DNA of 64,000 nt from Clostridia bacterium (GTDB lineage: Bacteria > Bacillota > Clostridia > UMGS1883). This document shows positions 16,722 to 26,189 of this stretch, piece by piece. A program made the position numbers and the translations under genes. The stretch is taken from assembly GCA_017411435.1 (NCBI GenBank), contig JAFQQD010000050.1, positions 1-64,000 of the forward strand. The letters run 5' to 3'. The notes under the pieces were generated by a model. That model ran no database searches. It saw only the letters and a list, made by a program, of their open reading frames with translations, and was not told the origin of the DNA. Within the stretch, counting starts at the first letter, position 1; each line of letters opens with the position of its first letter.

Positions 16722-17978
16722 ATGAAAATTATAGATGTTGTTTGCAGCGCAGGTCGTACAGGCTTCTACTTTGACGACCAGCGTGCTATTAAAAAGGGTG
16801 CAGGTCATGACGGTGTTTTCTATATCGGAGAGCCTGTAACAGAAGGCTTCACATCAGTTCGTCAGGCAGGCGAATCAATCTCCGTAATGCTCGTGCTTGA
16901 AGACGGTCAGGTAGCATTTGGTGACTGTGCAGCAGTACAGTACTCAGGTGCAGGCGGACGCGATCCTCTCTTCCTTGCAAAGGATTTCATTCCTGTAATT
17001 GACAAGTATATCAAGCCTCAGCTTGTTGGCAAAGAAGCAGACGATTTCCGCGGACTTGCTAAAATGATGGAAGCAATCACAGTTGAAGGCAAGCGCCTTC
17101 ATACTGCTATCCGTTACGGTCTTTCGCAGGCACTCCTTGACGCAGTTGCAAAGGCAACAGGCCGTCTTATGTGCGAAGTTGTTGCAGACGAATATGGATG
17201 CACAATTTCTGAAACTCCTATCCCGATTTTCACTCAGTCAGGCGATGACCGTTACGATAACTCTGACAAAATGATAATTAAGGGTGCACAGGTTCTTCCT
17301 CACGCACTTATCAATAACATTGATACAAAACTCGGAAGAAAAGGCGAAAAGCTTGCTGAATATATCGGCTGGCTCCGTGACAGAATCTTAAATAACCGCG
17401 CAGACGAAAGCTACTCTCCTGTAATGCACATAGATGTTTACGGTACAATCGGTGCCGCTTTCGGTAACAACAATTACAAGGAAATGGCAGACTATATCGA
17501 AGAGCTCGGCAAGATTGCAAAGCCTTTCCACCTCCGCATTGAAGGTCCTATGGACTGTGACTGCGACCGCGAAACACAGATCGAGGCTCTTGCAGGTCTT
17601 ACACGCGAACTTGACGCGCGCGGATGCGATGTAGAACTTGTTGCAGACGAATGGTGTAACACTCTTGAAGACATCAAACTTTTCGCTGATAACAAGGCAG
17701 GCCATATGGTGCAGATCAAAACTCCCGACCTTGGCGGTATCAATAACACAATCGAAGCAGTTCTCTACTGTAAGGAAAAGGGAATCGGCGCTTATCAGGG
17801 CGGTACATGTAACGAAACTGACCGCAGTGCTCAGGTTTGCGTACACTGTGCGATGGCGACACAGCCCGTTCAGATTCTTGCTAAACCCGGTATGGGCGTT
17901 GATGAAGGCTACATGATAGTTTACAACGAAATGAACCGTATTATGGCTATGAGAAAAGCAAAGAAAGCTGTAAAGTAA
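16722..17978 (+). CDS. mal: methylaspartate ammonia-lyase
   Basis: A 418-residue enolase-superfamily enzyme that removes ammonia from 3-methylaspartate to give mesaconate. Numbered from ATG 16722, it has His194 (LPHAL), Asp238 (HIDVYG), Glu274 (RIEGPMD), Asp309 (ELVADEW) and Lys333 (QIKTPD). These match, within two positions, the metal ligands and the catalytic His/Lys known in the Clostridium tetanomorphum enzyme. AAGAAAGGATT precedes the ATG; an in-frame TTG at 16713 is too close to that site. It is the last gene of the operon, before a strong terminator. Confidence 0.95.
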   Translation: MKIIDVVCSAGRTGFYFDDQRAIKKGAGHDGVFYIGEPVTEGFTSVRQAGESISVMLVLEDGQVAFGDCAAVQYSGAGGRDPLFLAKDFIPVIDKYIKPQLVGKEADDFRGLAKMMEAITVEGKRLHTAIRYGLSQALLDAVAKATGRLMCEVVADEYGCTISETPIPIFTQSGDDRYDNSDKMIIKGAQVLPHALINNIDTKLGRKGEKLAEYIGWLRDRILNNRADESYSPVMHIDVYGTIGAAFGNNNYKEMADYIEELGKIAKPFHLRIEGPMDCDCDRETQIEALAGLTRELDARGCDVELVADEWCNTLEDIKLFADNKAGHMVQIKTPDLGGINNTIEAVLYCKEKGIGAYQGGTCNETDRSAQVCVHCAMATQPVQILAKPGMGVDEGYMIVYNEMNRIMAMRKAKKAVK

Positions 17979-18000
17979 AACCTATTTTGATTTTAACAAA

Positions 18001-18045
18001 AAAGAGGAGCGTTTATCGCAGTATAGTGATAAACGCTCCTCTTTT
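18001..18045. terminator. bidirectional terminator between mal and the R-M operon
   Basis: A perfect 17-bp stem (AAAGAGGAGCGTTTATC at 18001-18017) with a 10-nt loop, with T-runs on both strands. It overlaps the stop codon of the minus-strand specificity gene. Confidence 0.9.
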
Positions 18046-19159
18046 AAATTCTATCAGAATACGGCAAACTATTTATATAATCATTCATAAATTGCCAATC
18101 TGGAATATAACCCTTTTCTGAATATGTATGTGTTTCATCAATAACAGGTTTTTTATTTATATCTCTTAAAATAGGTAGTTTTAATATCAAATAAGGTAGT
18201 GTTTTGTTTGCTTGTCTTCCGTATGAATATCTATATTGATTTGCTGATAAAACAGTGCAGATAAACATTTTTGTCTTTAAATTCATTTCTGTTTTAGGTA
18301 ATAATAAATACAAATCTCTGCCACTATAAAATGGTCTCTTTTGCACAAAAGTAGATAATACACTACCACCACCTGCAACAGTAATTGTTTCTGCTGGTTG
18401 TGGTTCTTTTCCGCTAATTTTTTTTACATAAGCAGAAACACCGTTGTTTTCGGAAGTTCTTGCTACAAATGCTATACCCTCTGGATCATCATAAGTTGTT
18501 TCATCACAAGCATTTAATTCCATATTGATACCATACTGCACCTTAAACAAATCAGACACTGTAAATTCTTCCCATTCAGAAGCATTCAAACCTGCAATGC
18601 TTTTTCCGTCAATTTTTGTTTTTGGTGGTTCGTAATTTAACGACTTAATAAAGTTATCCATAAATTCCCAGTCTGGGATATAACCATCATCAGAAAAGGT
18701 TTTCTTTTCATCAATAATATAATTGTTGCCGTTTTTTTGTGCTGGTAACTTTACTTTACTGTTAGAAATGGTATCTCGCCTCATTTTTCGTCCGTAATTA
18801 AACAAATTACAGTTTGTAAATGTTAAAACAGTTGCTAAAAACAACAATTGTTTTTCAGACCACTTATGCCCTATTGGGTGCATCCCTTGAACATGTGCAA
18901 AGCCAATAAAATCATCTGGCTGATAAAAGAAAGTATTCCCTTCGGTGGTATCACTAAATGTTATAATATTTCCTTTTTCTGTTGGTTGAAGAGTTGAAAA
19001 ACCATTTATTCCGTTATTTACAGCACTATTTGCAATAACAGGAGTAGTACCCCCATCATCTAAATCTGTATTTGACATTCCTTTATAGTCTTTGGTGGGA
19101 TATATTTCAAACATTTTACCAATTTGAAACTCTTTCCATTCTTTAACATTTAATTCCAT
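18044..19159 (-). CDS. specificity subunit of a BcgI-like (type IIB) restriction-modification system
   Basis: A 371-residue DNA-recognition subunit built as two similar halves. Each begins with an EW(K/E)EF motif (residues about 8 and 196) and ends with GYIPDW(E/Q)FM (about 159 and 351), as expected for two target recognition domains reading a bipartite site. The size is close to BcgI B (about 340 residues) and smaller than most HsdS. It starts 2 bp after the nuclease-methylase gene. It is visibly more AT-rich than the neighbouring mal and glyQS genes, which suggests acquisition by transfer. Confidence 0.8.
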   Translation of the reverse strand: MELNVKEWKEFQIGKMFEIYPTKDYKGMSNTDLDDGGTTPVIANSAVNNGINGFSTLQPTEKGNIITFSDTTEGNTFFYQPDDFIGFAHVQGMHPIGHKWSEKQLLFLATVLTFTNCNLFNYGRKMRRDTISNSKVKLPAQKNGNNYIIDEKKTFSDDGYIPDWEFMDNFIKSLNYEPPKTKIDGKSIAGLNASEWEEFTVSDLFKVQYGINMELNACDETTYDDPEGIAFVARTSENNGVSAYVKKISGKEPQPAETITVAGGGSVLSTFVQKRPFYSGRDLYLLLPKTEMNLKTKMFICTVLSANQYRYSYGRQANKTLPYLILKLPILRDINKKPVIDETHTYSEKGYIPDWQFMNDYINSLPYSDRI

Positions 19160-19161
19160 AA

Positions 19162-21102
19162 TTATTCACCATCAATATCTTTTTCATAAACATTGCCTTC
19201 CTTAATAAGATATGCCAAATAATTATTAAGGGTTTTCTGAAAATCATCAGCAGTAAGTTTTGCATAGTCCGTTTTCATATATGCTTCACATAGCCATTCA
19301 GCTTCAGCATCAACTTTTTCAACAGCAGATTTTCCATCTTTTGACGCTTTTCGTTCAAACAAATCAAGCCATTCTTCCTCAATAGCCTTCCACTTAGAAT
19401 TACCTTCCATATCAAACTGTTCAACTCTGCCAAGATTTTTTCTCTTTACAAAACCATCATCTTTACAATAGCCAAAAAATGTACTTCTTGTAGTTCCGTC
19501 TGGTTTGATATGGGGTTGTCCAAGTGTAAAAAGCATACAACAAGCACAAACAGAAGCACCAGGATAAAATACTTCTGATGGCAAAGAAAATACGGCTTCA
19601 AGTGTATTATCTTTAAGAAGAGCTTCTTTCTCTGCGGTAATAATACCACCTGTGCCAATAGCACAAGCCAACGGAAGTAATACTGCAAGTTTTACAAATT
19701 TTGGTTCTTCTCCGTTTTTAATGCGTTCTTCGTTCATTTCTTTTATAACATCAGAGAAATAATGAACAAACACCAGTCCTTTTGTAGCATCTTCTTTTCC
19801 GTTTGCAGAAGCACCCCAATCTCTCTTATATTTTGCAGGAATACCAATAGGTTTTGCATTGTATGGTGGGTTCATTAGAATTATGTGTGGGTCTGCTTGT
19901 TTAATAAATTCTTTATGATCAAAACAACTGCCAAGTTTTATATTTGAATTACCATCACCGTGTATCAGCATATTTGTAACAGAAAGTCCAAATGCTTTTT
20001 CTTCAACTTCAATTCCAAAAATATTTTCTTCTTTTACTTTCTTTTGCAGTCTTTTTGTTTCTGCTTCGGTATTACCCCTGCGGCAATCAGCAAGTTCTTT
20101 AACCATTGCTTGAACAAGGAATGAAGCACTTCCACAAGTTCCGTCAAGAACACGCTTTGTCCTATCAACTTCGGTGATACGGCACATAAATTCTGTAATG
20201 TGGTCTGGTGTAAATGCTTGGTTTTTATCTGCTTTGCCTGTATATTTGTTAAATGCAATAAAGAATAAGTTTAATATATCTTGACCTTCTGAACTATCAG
20301 TATCAATAAACTTAAATATATTCATAAGAATATAATCAATAATTTCTATCCAGTCAGCCTTTTTTAATGCACGAACCTTTTGATCTGTTAGAACATTTCT
20401 TTGCAACAATTCAATTTTCTTTTGCTTATTATCAGAGCCATCAAGTAGTTCAGAAAGAGTGTTTTCAATGCCTGCCCTAATTTCCTTTTCAGATTTTAAC
20501 GCAAACGAATTATTTATAGTTTTTTTCAATTCTTCATCAATTCTTGTTGCACCAATCTTTTTAACCAAATCTTTTATATGTAATAAAATTGTTCCTACAA
20601 ACTGACTTCTTAATTGTTCAGCAATATCTTTTTTGTGAAGAAGTTCATTTAAAGCATAAGTGTTTCTGAGAACTTTTTCACGGTCATTTGATTTATTAAG
20701 GTCAAATAAAGACTTGTAGTGTTCCATAGTATCAAGAACAGTTTCTTCTTCAAGAATATGTTCATCATCAACAAATGATTTCCAAACCTTGATTTTGTCA
20801 TTATTTGTATTTGCAAGTATACAAATAACTTTTTTCCCTTTATGTAATGCCCTTTCTTCTTCAAGATATTCTGCAAGTTGTTTTTCGTCAGCATCAACAA
20901 AATTCTGTTTTGTTTCAACTAAAACAACATATTCGCCATCTTCAAAACGAATATCTAATTTAAAGTGACTAACACTATGTCCTACAAGTTCTTCCAATTT
21001 TGCCTTTGAACCTGCTTCAAGAACATAACTATATTCACCTGCTTCAATGTTTGATGTAATATAATTATTTCCAATGCGTTCAATCATATCGTATCTGTTC
21101 AT
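19162..21102 (-). CDS. fused restriction nuclease and N6-adenine DNA methyltransferase subunit (BcgI A-like)
   Basis: A 646-residue protein. The N-terminus has a PD-(D/E)xK-like nuclease core (D50 in FKLDIRF, then ETK with E63 and K65). A helical linker follows, then a gamma-class N6-adenine methylase: QAFTPDHITEFM, LDGTCGSASF (motif I, about residue 320) and the NPPY catalytic motif (about 405). With the separate two-domain specificity subunit this is the type IIB BcgI layout, which cuts on both sides of a split site; cleavage still needs testing. ATG 21102 follows AGGACGG; ATG 21129 has no good site and lies inside the regulator gene. Confidence 0.82.
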   Translation of the reverse strand: MNRYDMIERIGNNYITSNIEAGEYSYVLEAGSKAKLEELVGHSVSHFKLDIRFEDGEYVVLVETKQNFVDADEKQLAEYLEEERALHKGKKVICILANTNNDKIKVWKSFVDDEHILEEETVLDTMEHYKSLFDLNKSNDREKVLRNTYALNELLHKKDIAEQLRSQFVGTILLHIKDLVKKIGATRIDEELKKTINNSFALKSEKEIRAGIENTLSELLDGSDNKQKKIELLQRNVLTDQKVRALKKADWIEIIDYILMNIFKFIDTDSSEGQDILNLFFIAFNKYTGKADKNQAFTPDHITEFMCRITEVDRTKRVLDGTCGSASFLVQAMVKELADCRRGNTEAETKRLQKKVKEENIFGIEVEEKAFGLSVTNMLIHGDGNSNIKLGSCFDHKEFIKQADPHIILMNPPYNAKPIGIPAKYKRDWGASANGKEDATKGLVFVHYFSDVIKEMNEERIKNGEEPKFVKLAVLLPLACAIGTGGIITAEKEALLKDNTLEAVFSLPSEVFYPGASVCACCMLFTLGQPHIKPDGTTRSTFFGYCKDDGFVKRKNLGRVEQFDMEGNSKWKAIEEEWLDLFERKASKDGKSAVEKVDAEAEWLCEAYMKTDYAKLTADDFQKTLNNYLAYLIKEGNVYEKDIDGE

Positions 21103-21115
21103 AATATCTACCGTC

Positions 21116-21322
21116 CTATTCCTGTTCATTTACATATTTTACAATATCGTCTATTTTGCAATCTAATTTTTTGCAAATCTTTCCCAACACTTCCATGTTT
21201 ACAGTTTCATTCTTTTTGAATTTTGCAATAGTAGCGGAAGATACTTTAATTTCTTTCATCAACTGCGTTTTACTCATATTTTTTTCTGCAAGTAATATAT
21301 TTAACGGTTGATAGCTAAACAT
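21116..21322 (-). CDS. small Cro/CI-type HTH regulator (probable R-M controller)
   Basis: A 68-residue protein, almost entirely an XRE/Cro-CI helix-turn-helix: MSKTQLMKEIKVSSATIAKF, then LGKICKKLDCKIDDIV. GAGAGGTG lies 6 nt before ATG 21322; further in-frame ATG and GTG codons upstream are less well placed. It is first in the R-M operon, the place of controller (C) proteins that delay nuclease expression after entry into a new host. A target site is not proven, but an inverted repeat lies upstream of its promoter. Confidence 0.8.
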   Translation of the reverse strand: MFSYQPLNILLAEKNMSKTQLMKEIKVSSATIAKFKKNETVNMEVLGKICKKLDCKIDDIVKYVNEQE

Positions 21323-21341
21323 ATACATCACCTCTCTTTAA

Positions 21342-21370
21342 ATTGTATTCTTATTAGAACATTTTGTCAA
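21342..21370 (-). promoter_or_regulatory. promoter of the R-M operon
   Basis: On the minus strand TTGACA (21370-21365) and TACAAT (21347-21342) with a 17-bp spacer, then a roughly 20-nt leader with the GAGAGGTG ribosome site. Confidence 0.75.
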
Positions 21371-21384
21371 TAAAATTTATTTAA

Positions 21385-21430
21385 TTATCTAAATATTAAC
21401 TTTTAATAATTGAATTTCAAATTTAGATAA
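21385..21430. promoter_or_regulatory. inverted repeat upstream of the R-M promoter; rest of spacer empty
   Basis: TTATCTAAAT (21385-21394) and ATTTAGATAA (21421-21430) are perfect 10-bp arms with a 26-bp AT-rich spacer, 15 bp behind the -35 box. It could be a controller-protein site. The spacer 21323-21650 otherwise holds the R-M promoter, a small TCGCG-CAA-CGCGA hairpin at 21474 and the glyQS promoter. I found no T-box motif or gene in it. Confidence 0.4.
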
Positions 21431-21579
21431 CTAAAGAAATTACTTGATAACTGCACGGGACAGAACTTTTTTTTCGCGCAACGCGACATTTTAGAGGGCA
21501 ATTCAAACAGTGGGAAAGTAGTCTTCATATATGCAAAGGTAAGAACTTCTTTATTTCTTGATAATTCCCTTTAATCAAT

Positions 21580-21607
21580 TGACAAAACCCGCCAAATAGG
21601 GTAAAAT
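21580..21607 (+). promoter_or_regulatory. sigma-A-type promoter of glyQS
   Basis: TTGACA (21580-21585) and TAAAAT (21602-21607) with a 16-bp spacer, followed by GGAGG and the ATG. Confidence 0.7.
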
Positions 21608-21650
21608 ATACTACAATGGAAAATTATTTTTTGTTATGGAGGAATCTTTG

Positions 21651-23042
21651 ATGAGAAATCAGGATAAAACAATGGAAAAGATTGTTGCACTTTGCAAAGG
21701 ACGCGGTTATGTCTATGCAGGAAGTGAAATTTACGGCGGTCTTTCAAACACTTGGGACTACGGCCCCTTGGGTGTAGAATATAAAAACAATGTTAAAAAG
21801 GCATGGTGGAAGAAATTTGTTACAGAAAGCCCCTACAATGTAGGTCTTGACTGTGCAATTCTTATGAATCCTCAGGTTTGGATAGCAAGCGGTCATGTTG
21901 GCGGCTTCTCTGACCCTCTTATGGATTGTAAGGAATGTAAGTCCCGTCACCGTGCAGACAAGCTTATCGAGGATTTCTGTCACGAAAAAGGCGAAGATAT
22001 CGTAGTTGACGGCTGGAGCAACGAACAGATGCTTTCATACATCAATGAAAACGGTATAAACTGTCCCGATTGCGGAAAGCATAACTTTACAGATATCCGT
22101 AAGTTTAATCTTATGTTTAAGACCTTCCAGGGCGTTACAGAGGATGCAAAGTCTGAAATCTATCTCCGCCCCGAAACTGCACAGGGTATTTTTGTAAACT
22201 TCAAGAATGTTGCCCGTACAAGCCGTAAGAAGGTTCCTTTCGGTATTGCACAGGTTGGTAAATCATTCAGAAACGAAATCACACCCGGTAACTTCATTTT
22301 CCGTACAAGAGAGTTTGAGCAGATGGAGCTTGAATTCTTCTGCAAGCCCGGTACAGACCTTGAATGGTTCAAATACTGGAAGGATTACTGTAGAGATTTC
22401 CTTCTCTCACTCGGTATGAAGGAAGAAAACATTCGTCTTCGTGACCACTCTCCTGAAGAACTCAGCCACTATTCAAACGCTACAACAGATATCGAGTTCA
22501 TGTTCCCCTTTGGCTGGGGCGAACTTTGGGGCATTGCTGACAGAACTGACTTCGACCTTACACAGCATCAGAATCACAGCGGCGAAAGTATGGAATACAT
22601 CGATCAGGTTACAAATGAACGCTATGTTCCTTATGTAGTAGAGCCTTCACTCGGTGCAGATCGTGTTGCTCTTGCATTCCTTTGCGAAGCATATGATGAG
22701 GAAGAAGTTGGCGAGGGAGATGTTCGTACAGTTCTTCGTCTTCATCCTGCACTTGCACCTGTTAAGGCTGCAGTTCTTCCCCTTTCAAAGAAGCTCGGCG
22801 AAAAGGCTGACGAAGTATATCAGAAGCTTATCCGTAAGTATAACTGCGAATATGACGATGCAGGCTCTATCGGTAAGCGTTACCGCCGTCAGGACGAAAT
22901 CGGTACTCCCGTATGTATTACAATCGACTTTGATACACTCGAGGATGAATCCGTAACAGTCCGTGACCGTGACACAATGGAGCAGAAGAGAATTAAGATT
23001 GAAGAACTTGACTCTTATATGGCAAATCTTCTTGAATGGTAA
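21651..23042 (+). CDS. glyQS: glycyl-tRNA synthetase (dimeric type)
   Basis: A 463-residue class II synthetase of the alpha2 type, which charges tRNA-Gly in the cytosol. It shows [18 protein letters not shown] near the N-terminus, motif 2 around [20 protein letters not shown], and motif 3 ([15 protein letters not shown]), then the anticodon-binding domain. GGAGG (21638-21642) lies 8 nt before ATG 21651, so the earlier in-frame ATG at 21636 is rejected. No T-box is seen upstream. The glutamate-cysteine ligase-like gene follows 6 bp later. Confidence 0.95.
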   Translation: MRNQDKTMEKIVALCKGRGYVYAGSEIYGGLSNTWDYGPLGVEYKNNVKKAWWKKFVTESPYNVGLDCAILMNPQVWIASGHVGGFSDPLMDCKECKSRHRADKLIEDFCHEKGEDIVVDGWSNEQMLSYINENGINCPDCGKHNFTDIRKFNLMFKTFQGVTEDAKSEIYLRPETAQGIFVNFKNVARTSRKKVPFGIAQVGKSFRNEITPGNFIFRTREFEQMELEFFCKPGTDLEWFKYWKDYCRDFLLSLGMKEENIRLRDHSPEELSHYSNATTDIEFMFPFGWGELWGIADRTDFDLTQHQNHSGESMEYIDQVTNERYVPYVVEPSLGADRVALAFLCEAYDEEEVGEGDVRTVLRLHPALAPVKAAVLPLSKKLGEKADEVYQKLIRKYNCEYDDAGSIGKRYRRQDEIGTPVCITIDFDTLEDESVTVRDRDTMEQKRIKIEELDSYMANLLEW

Positions 23043-23048
23043 AATAAT

Positions 23049-24239
23049 ATGAAAAATCCGCGAGAAATTATACAAGGCAGATTCATAACCCCGTTTGCAG
23101 ATAAAAATGTCGGCAACATTGGTGTTGAACTTGAATTTCCGCTGATAAACACAAATGGAGGCGACATTGACATTGAATTTGTCGCCTCCATTATGGATTT
23201 TATTGGAGAAAAGGGCTTCTCCTGTGTGCTTTACGGCACGGGCGGAGAAAAGCTCTTTATGGAAAATGAAGCGGGCGATTGTCTCAGCTTTGACAACTCC
23301 TACAACAACTTTGAATTTTCCATGATGTACGGGGATAACCTTCTTGATATCAAAAAGAGATTTGATACCTACTACACCATGGTGCAGGACTATCTCAAAA
23401 AAGGCGGGCATACACTTGTCGGCAGAGGTACAAACCCAAACTACCATAATATAAAGGTAAATCATACACCTTTCTCAACCTATAATATGGTTCAGGAGTA
23501 TCTGCACAACTATCCGCACAAGCACGAGTATACGGATTTCCCTGCGTTTATGTCATCTGTGCAGACGCATCTTGATATTCCCGAAAAACTTATTCCGCGT
23601 GCATACACGCTCTTCTCCCGACTTGACTTCGTGCGAGGGCTCATTTTTGGAAACTCGCCCGATTTTGAAGGACGCGGCTGGAGGATTTTCCGCGATTATT
23701 TGTGGGAAAAGAGCGCATTCGGGACCTCGCCAAATATAACGGGAAGTATAGATAAGTCATTTGAAACTATTGATGATGTAGTCGATTTCTATCTTGAAAA
23801 AGGGCTCTTCAACAGAATCCGTGATGGTAAGTATCAGGTGTTTACCCCAACGCCGATAAAGGACTACTTTGAAAAACCCGATGCGAAGGAAGAAGATATT
23901 GAGTGCTACCTTTCTTTCTGTAATGTTGAACTTACCCGCCGTGGCACACTCGAAGTGCGAAGCGACTGTACACAGAAAGACGGACGCTTCTTTATGCCGC
24001 CTGCCTTTAACCTTGGAATACTGGGTAATATGGAAAAGGCAAAAGAAACCCTTGATGCCTTCATTAAAAACTGCGGTATAAAAAAGAGTAACTCGGAATT
24101 ACGAAAACTCGTAGCAGAAAACCGCGAAGAAGAAATCGCTCCCAAATATATCCTTGACGAGCTTTGTGTAAATATGCTTGATATCGCTCGCGATGGACTT
24201 ATTAAAAGAAATAAGGGAGAGGAAACCCTGCTCCCATAA
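23049..24239 (+). CDS. glutamate-cysteine ligase family protein (GCS2-like)
   Basis: A 396-residue carboxylate-amine ligase of the GCS2/plant-type glutamate-cysteine ligase superfamily. It has the family start NIGVELEFPLIN (about 22-33), the central SSVQTHLDIP (about 169-178) and RRGTLEVRSDCTQ. These proteins join glutamate to an amine or amino acid with ATP; whether cysteine is the acceptor is unknown, and no glutathione synthetase is nearby. It lies 6 bp after glyQS. Its C-terminal codons (GEETLLP-stop) appear again, altered, 1.9 kb downstream beyond the SLH gene. Confidence 0.75.
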   Translation: MKNPREIIQGRFITPFADKNVGNIGVELEFPLINTNGGDIDIEFVASIMDFIGEKGFSCVLYGTGGEKLFMENEAGDCLSFDNSYNNFEFSMMYGDNLLDIKKRFDTYYTMVQDYLKKGGHTLVGRGTNPNYHNIKVNHTPFSTYNMVQEYLHNYPHKHEYTDFPAFMSSVQTHLDIPEKLIPRAYTLFSRLDFVRGLIFGNSPDFEGRGWRIFRDYLWEKSAFGTSPNITGSIDKSFETIDDVVDFYLEKGLFNRIRDGKYQVFTPTPIKDYFEKPDAKEEDIECYLSFCNVELTRRGTLEVRSDCTQKDGRFFMPPAFNLGILGNMEKAKETLDAFIKNCGIKKSNSELRKLVAENREEEIAPKYILDELCVNMLDIARDGLIKRNKGEETLLP

Positions 24240-24280
24240 CAAAAGATACCAAATAATATATTGTATGCAAGGAGACTTTT

Positions 24281-26131
24281 ATGAAAAAATTACTATCTGT
24301 TGTTTTGTTCGTTTGTATTATAATGAGCATTAGCACCAATACTTTTGCAAACCTACAGGATAAACAACTGTTTACTGATGTACCCGAAACTCACTGGGCG
24401 TTTCCATATATATCAGATATGGTGGAACGCGGTGTCTTAAACGGTTACGAGGACGGCACTTTCAGACCGGATAATCCCGTTACCAGGGCAGAAGCTGCAA
24501 AGATGCTTGCAACAATCGAATATGGAGCCATCAAGGGCTCAGGAACATCAAGAGGAAGCTTCTACGATGTGCCGGAAGATAGTTGGTATGGCAATTATGC
24601 ACAGATATGTTATCACTATTTTAATCATTATGAAGTGAAGGAAAAGGGTAAAACAGTCAAGTGCTTTTATCCGAACGATTATGCCGAAAGAGAAGATATT
24701 ATAGTTGCGCTAATTTGCCAATTAGATGATTTAGGACTCCATGTCGCAGCGGATAAAGTGATAGTAGAAAAAGCAGATCAGAATTCGTGGGATTATGATT
24801 CCGGAGAGAGAGCATATGTCCTCTCAAGGACAGAGATAGAGTACGAAACATACAGTGATTACAGTACAGCCACTGCTTCTAAATTGCCATATATTGAAAG
24901 AGCATTTTCGATTGGAATGGTGACAGGATATAGCGATAATACATTGCGTCCTCATGCTCCTGTAACGCGTGCAGAGATGGCAACATTGTTGTATAAACTA
25001 TATGGAGACAGAAATGCAAAAGATATTATTGCAGGAATAAAGAACTATAAAATAGATTGCACGATAGATGAGTTTGTTTCAAGATATAATCAGAATGTTA
25101 AGGAAAATGCGAAAAAAATAGAATACGATAAGTATGATAATTTTATTATCGAAAATCTGTATATTAATAAGATAATGATTTCAAAAACAGGGAAAAATGG
25201 TGATAGTACTCAAACATCATACGGAAATTTCAGGGGCGAATCAGCATTTTTTGTGGATAATGCTACCAACAAAATTATTAGAGTCAATTGGGACATAAAT
25301 CCTTTAAGGTTCTATGACACAAAGATTCAAGGAGAAAGAATTCAGGATTTTGATAATATTTGTTTTTTGATGGCAATGTTAAACATAACCTATGATGAAG
25401 CAAAGGATTTGTTGTATGTAATACAGAACTGTCCGATGTTTTCAAGAAGTGGGGATGTTATTTTTGTAAAAGACAGAGGAATCTTATGTGGCGAAGATTA
25501 TTATAAACTTAGCCTTGTGGATTTACGGTTTCTGGAAGATTTTGATTGCGGAATATATCCCGATAAGAAAAACAGCGGAATAGATATAACGACCACTAAC
25601 GATAAGATTACAGAATTTGTATCAAAATATAATGCAAATATCTTAGAAAATTTCAAATATTTGCGCATAGATTTAAGGAATATTTCCCCTGAAAATATAT
25701 TATTGTCAGAGAATGGATTTGCATCAAAATCCACCTCGTCTGAGGATATATTCAGGTATAGCGTTGAATATGGAAGTGATTTATATGGATATACTGAAGG
25801 TAATCTTTCAATTATATGTAATACCAGAAATGAAATCTTAAGTATAACTTTATCCCCAACAAATATTAAGGGTGACTCAACAAATACTAATAGCGATTTA
25901 ATTAATCTATCTAACTTTGAAGGAATTTGTCTTATACAAGCGTTAGAGGATATTTCATATGAAGATGCAAAAAGATATTATTTTTCAATAATGAAAGGTA
26001 AAGGATTGACGAGTGCTAAAGGAAATATTTATAGTAATCCAAGAGCGTTTGAAATATCTATAACTGCAGGAGAATACTATTCTTATTTACAAGATTTATC
26101 TGTAAGATATCAAGAATCACTATTAGAATAA
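24281..26131 (+). CDS. S-layer homology (SLH) domain surface protein
   Basis: A 616-residue exported protein. A signal peptide (about 1-23) is followed by SLH modules: module 1 at about 31-80 (WAFPYISDMVERGVLNGYEDG), a divergent module 2 (89-190) and module 3 (about 203-245, GMVTGYSDNTLRPHAPVTRAE). The rest is a duplicated domain of about 175 residues; each copy begins (D/E)FVS(R/K)YN and carries an Asn/Ile-rich segment. SLH modules bind pyruvylated cell-wall polymers; the function of the C-terminal repeats is unknown. AAGGAG precedes the ATG. The gene is visibly AT-rich compared with glyQS and lies between duplicated sequence, which suggests insertion. Confidence 0.85.
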   Translation: MKKLLSVVLFVCIIMSISTNTFANLQDKQLFTDVPETHWAFPYISDMVERGVLNGYEDGTFRPDNPVTRAEAAKMLATIEYGAIKGSGTSRGSFYDVPEDSWYGNYAQICYHYFNHYEVKEKGKTVKCFYPNDYAEREDIIVALICQLDDLGLHVAADKVIVEKADQNSWDYDSGERAYVLSRTEIEYETYSDYSTATASKLPYIERAFSIGMVTGYSDNTLRPHAPVTRAEMATLLYKLYGDRNAKDIIAGIKNYKIDCTIDEFVSRYNQNVKENAKKIEYDKYDNFIIENLYINKIMISKTGKNGDSTQTSYGNFRGESAFFVDNATNKIIRVNWDINPLRFYDTKIQGERIQDFDNICFLMAMLNITYDEAKDLLYVIQNCPMFSRSGDVIFVKDRGILCGEDYYKLSLVDLRFLEDFDCGIYPDKKNSGIDITTTNDKITEFVSKYNANILENFKYLRIDLRNISPENILLSENGFASKSTSSEDIFRYSVEYGSDLYGYTEGNLSIICNTRNEILSITLSPTNIKGDSTNTNSDLINLSNFEGICLIQALEDISYEDAKRYYFSIMKGKGLTSAKGNIYSNPRAFEISITAGEYYSYLQDLSVRYQESLLE

Positions 26132-26163
26132 TTAAAATCCCCACTTGAATTATTGGGTGTTAG

Positions 26164-26187
26164 GAGGAAGAAACACATCTCCCATAA
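26164..26187 (+). pseudogene. remnant of the glutamate-cysteine ligase C-terminus
   Basis: The bases encode EEETHLP-stop, close to the GEETLLP-stop end of the ligase gene at 24216-24239. A 15-bp exact match (CTCCCATAACAAAAG) runs across both stop codons (24231-24245 and 26179-26193). This copy adjoins the terminator, so it may mark the original gene end before the SLH gene came in. Confidence 0.5.
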
Positions 26188-26189
26188 CA

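Noticed and set aside
21323-21650. Possible T-box leader for glyQS
   Set aside because: I looked for the conserved T-box sequence (GGTGGNACCGCG-like) and an antiterminator/terminator pair and found neither; only a short CGCG hairpin at 21474.
22785-23465. 226-residue open frame on the minus strand
   Set aside because: Antisense across the ends of glyQS and the ligase gene; the composition is that of a shadow frame.
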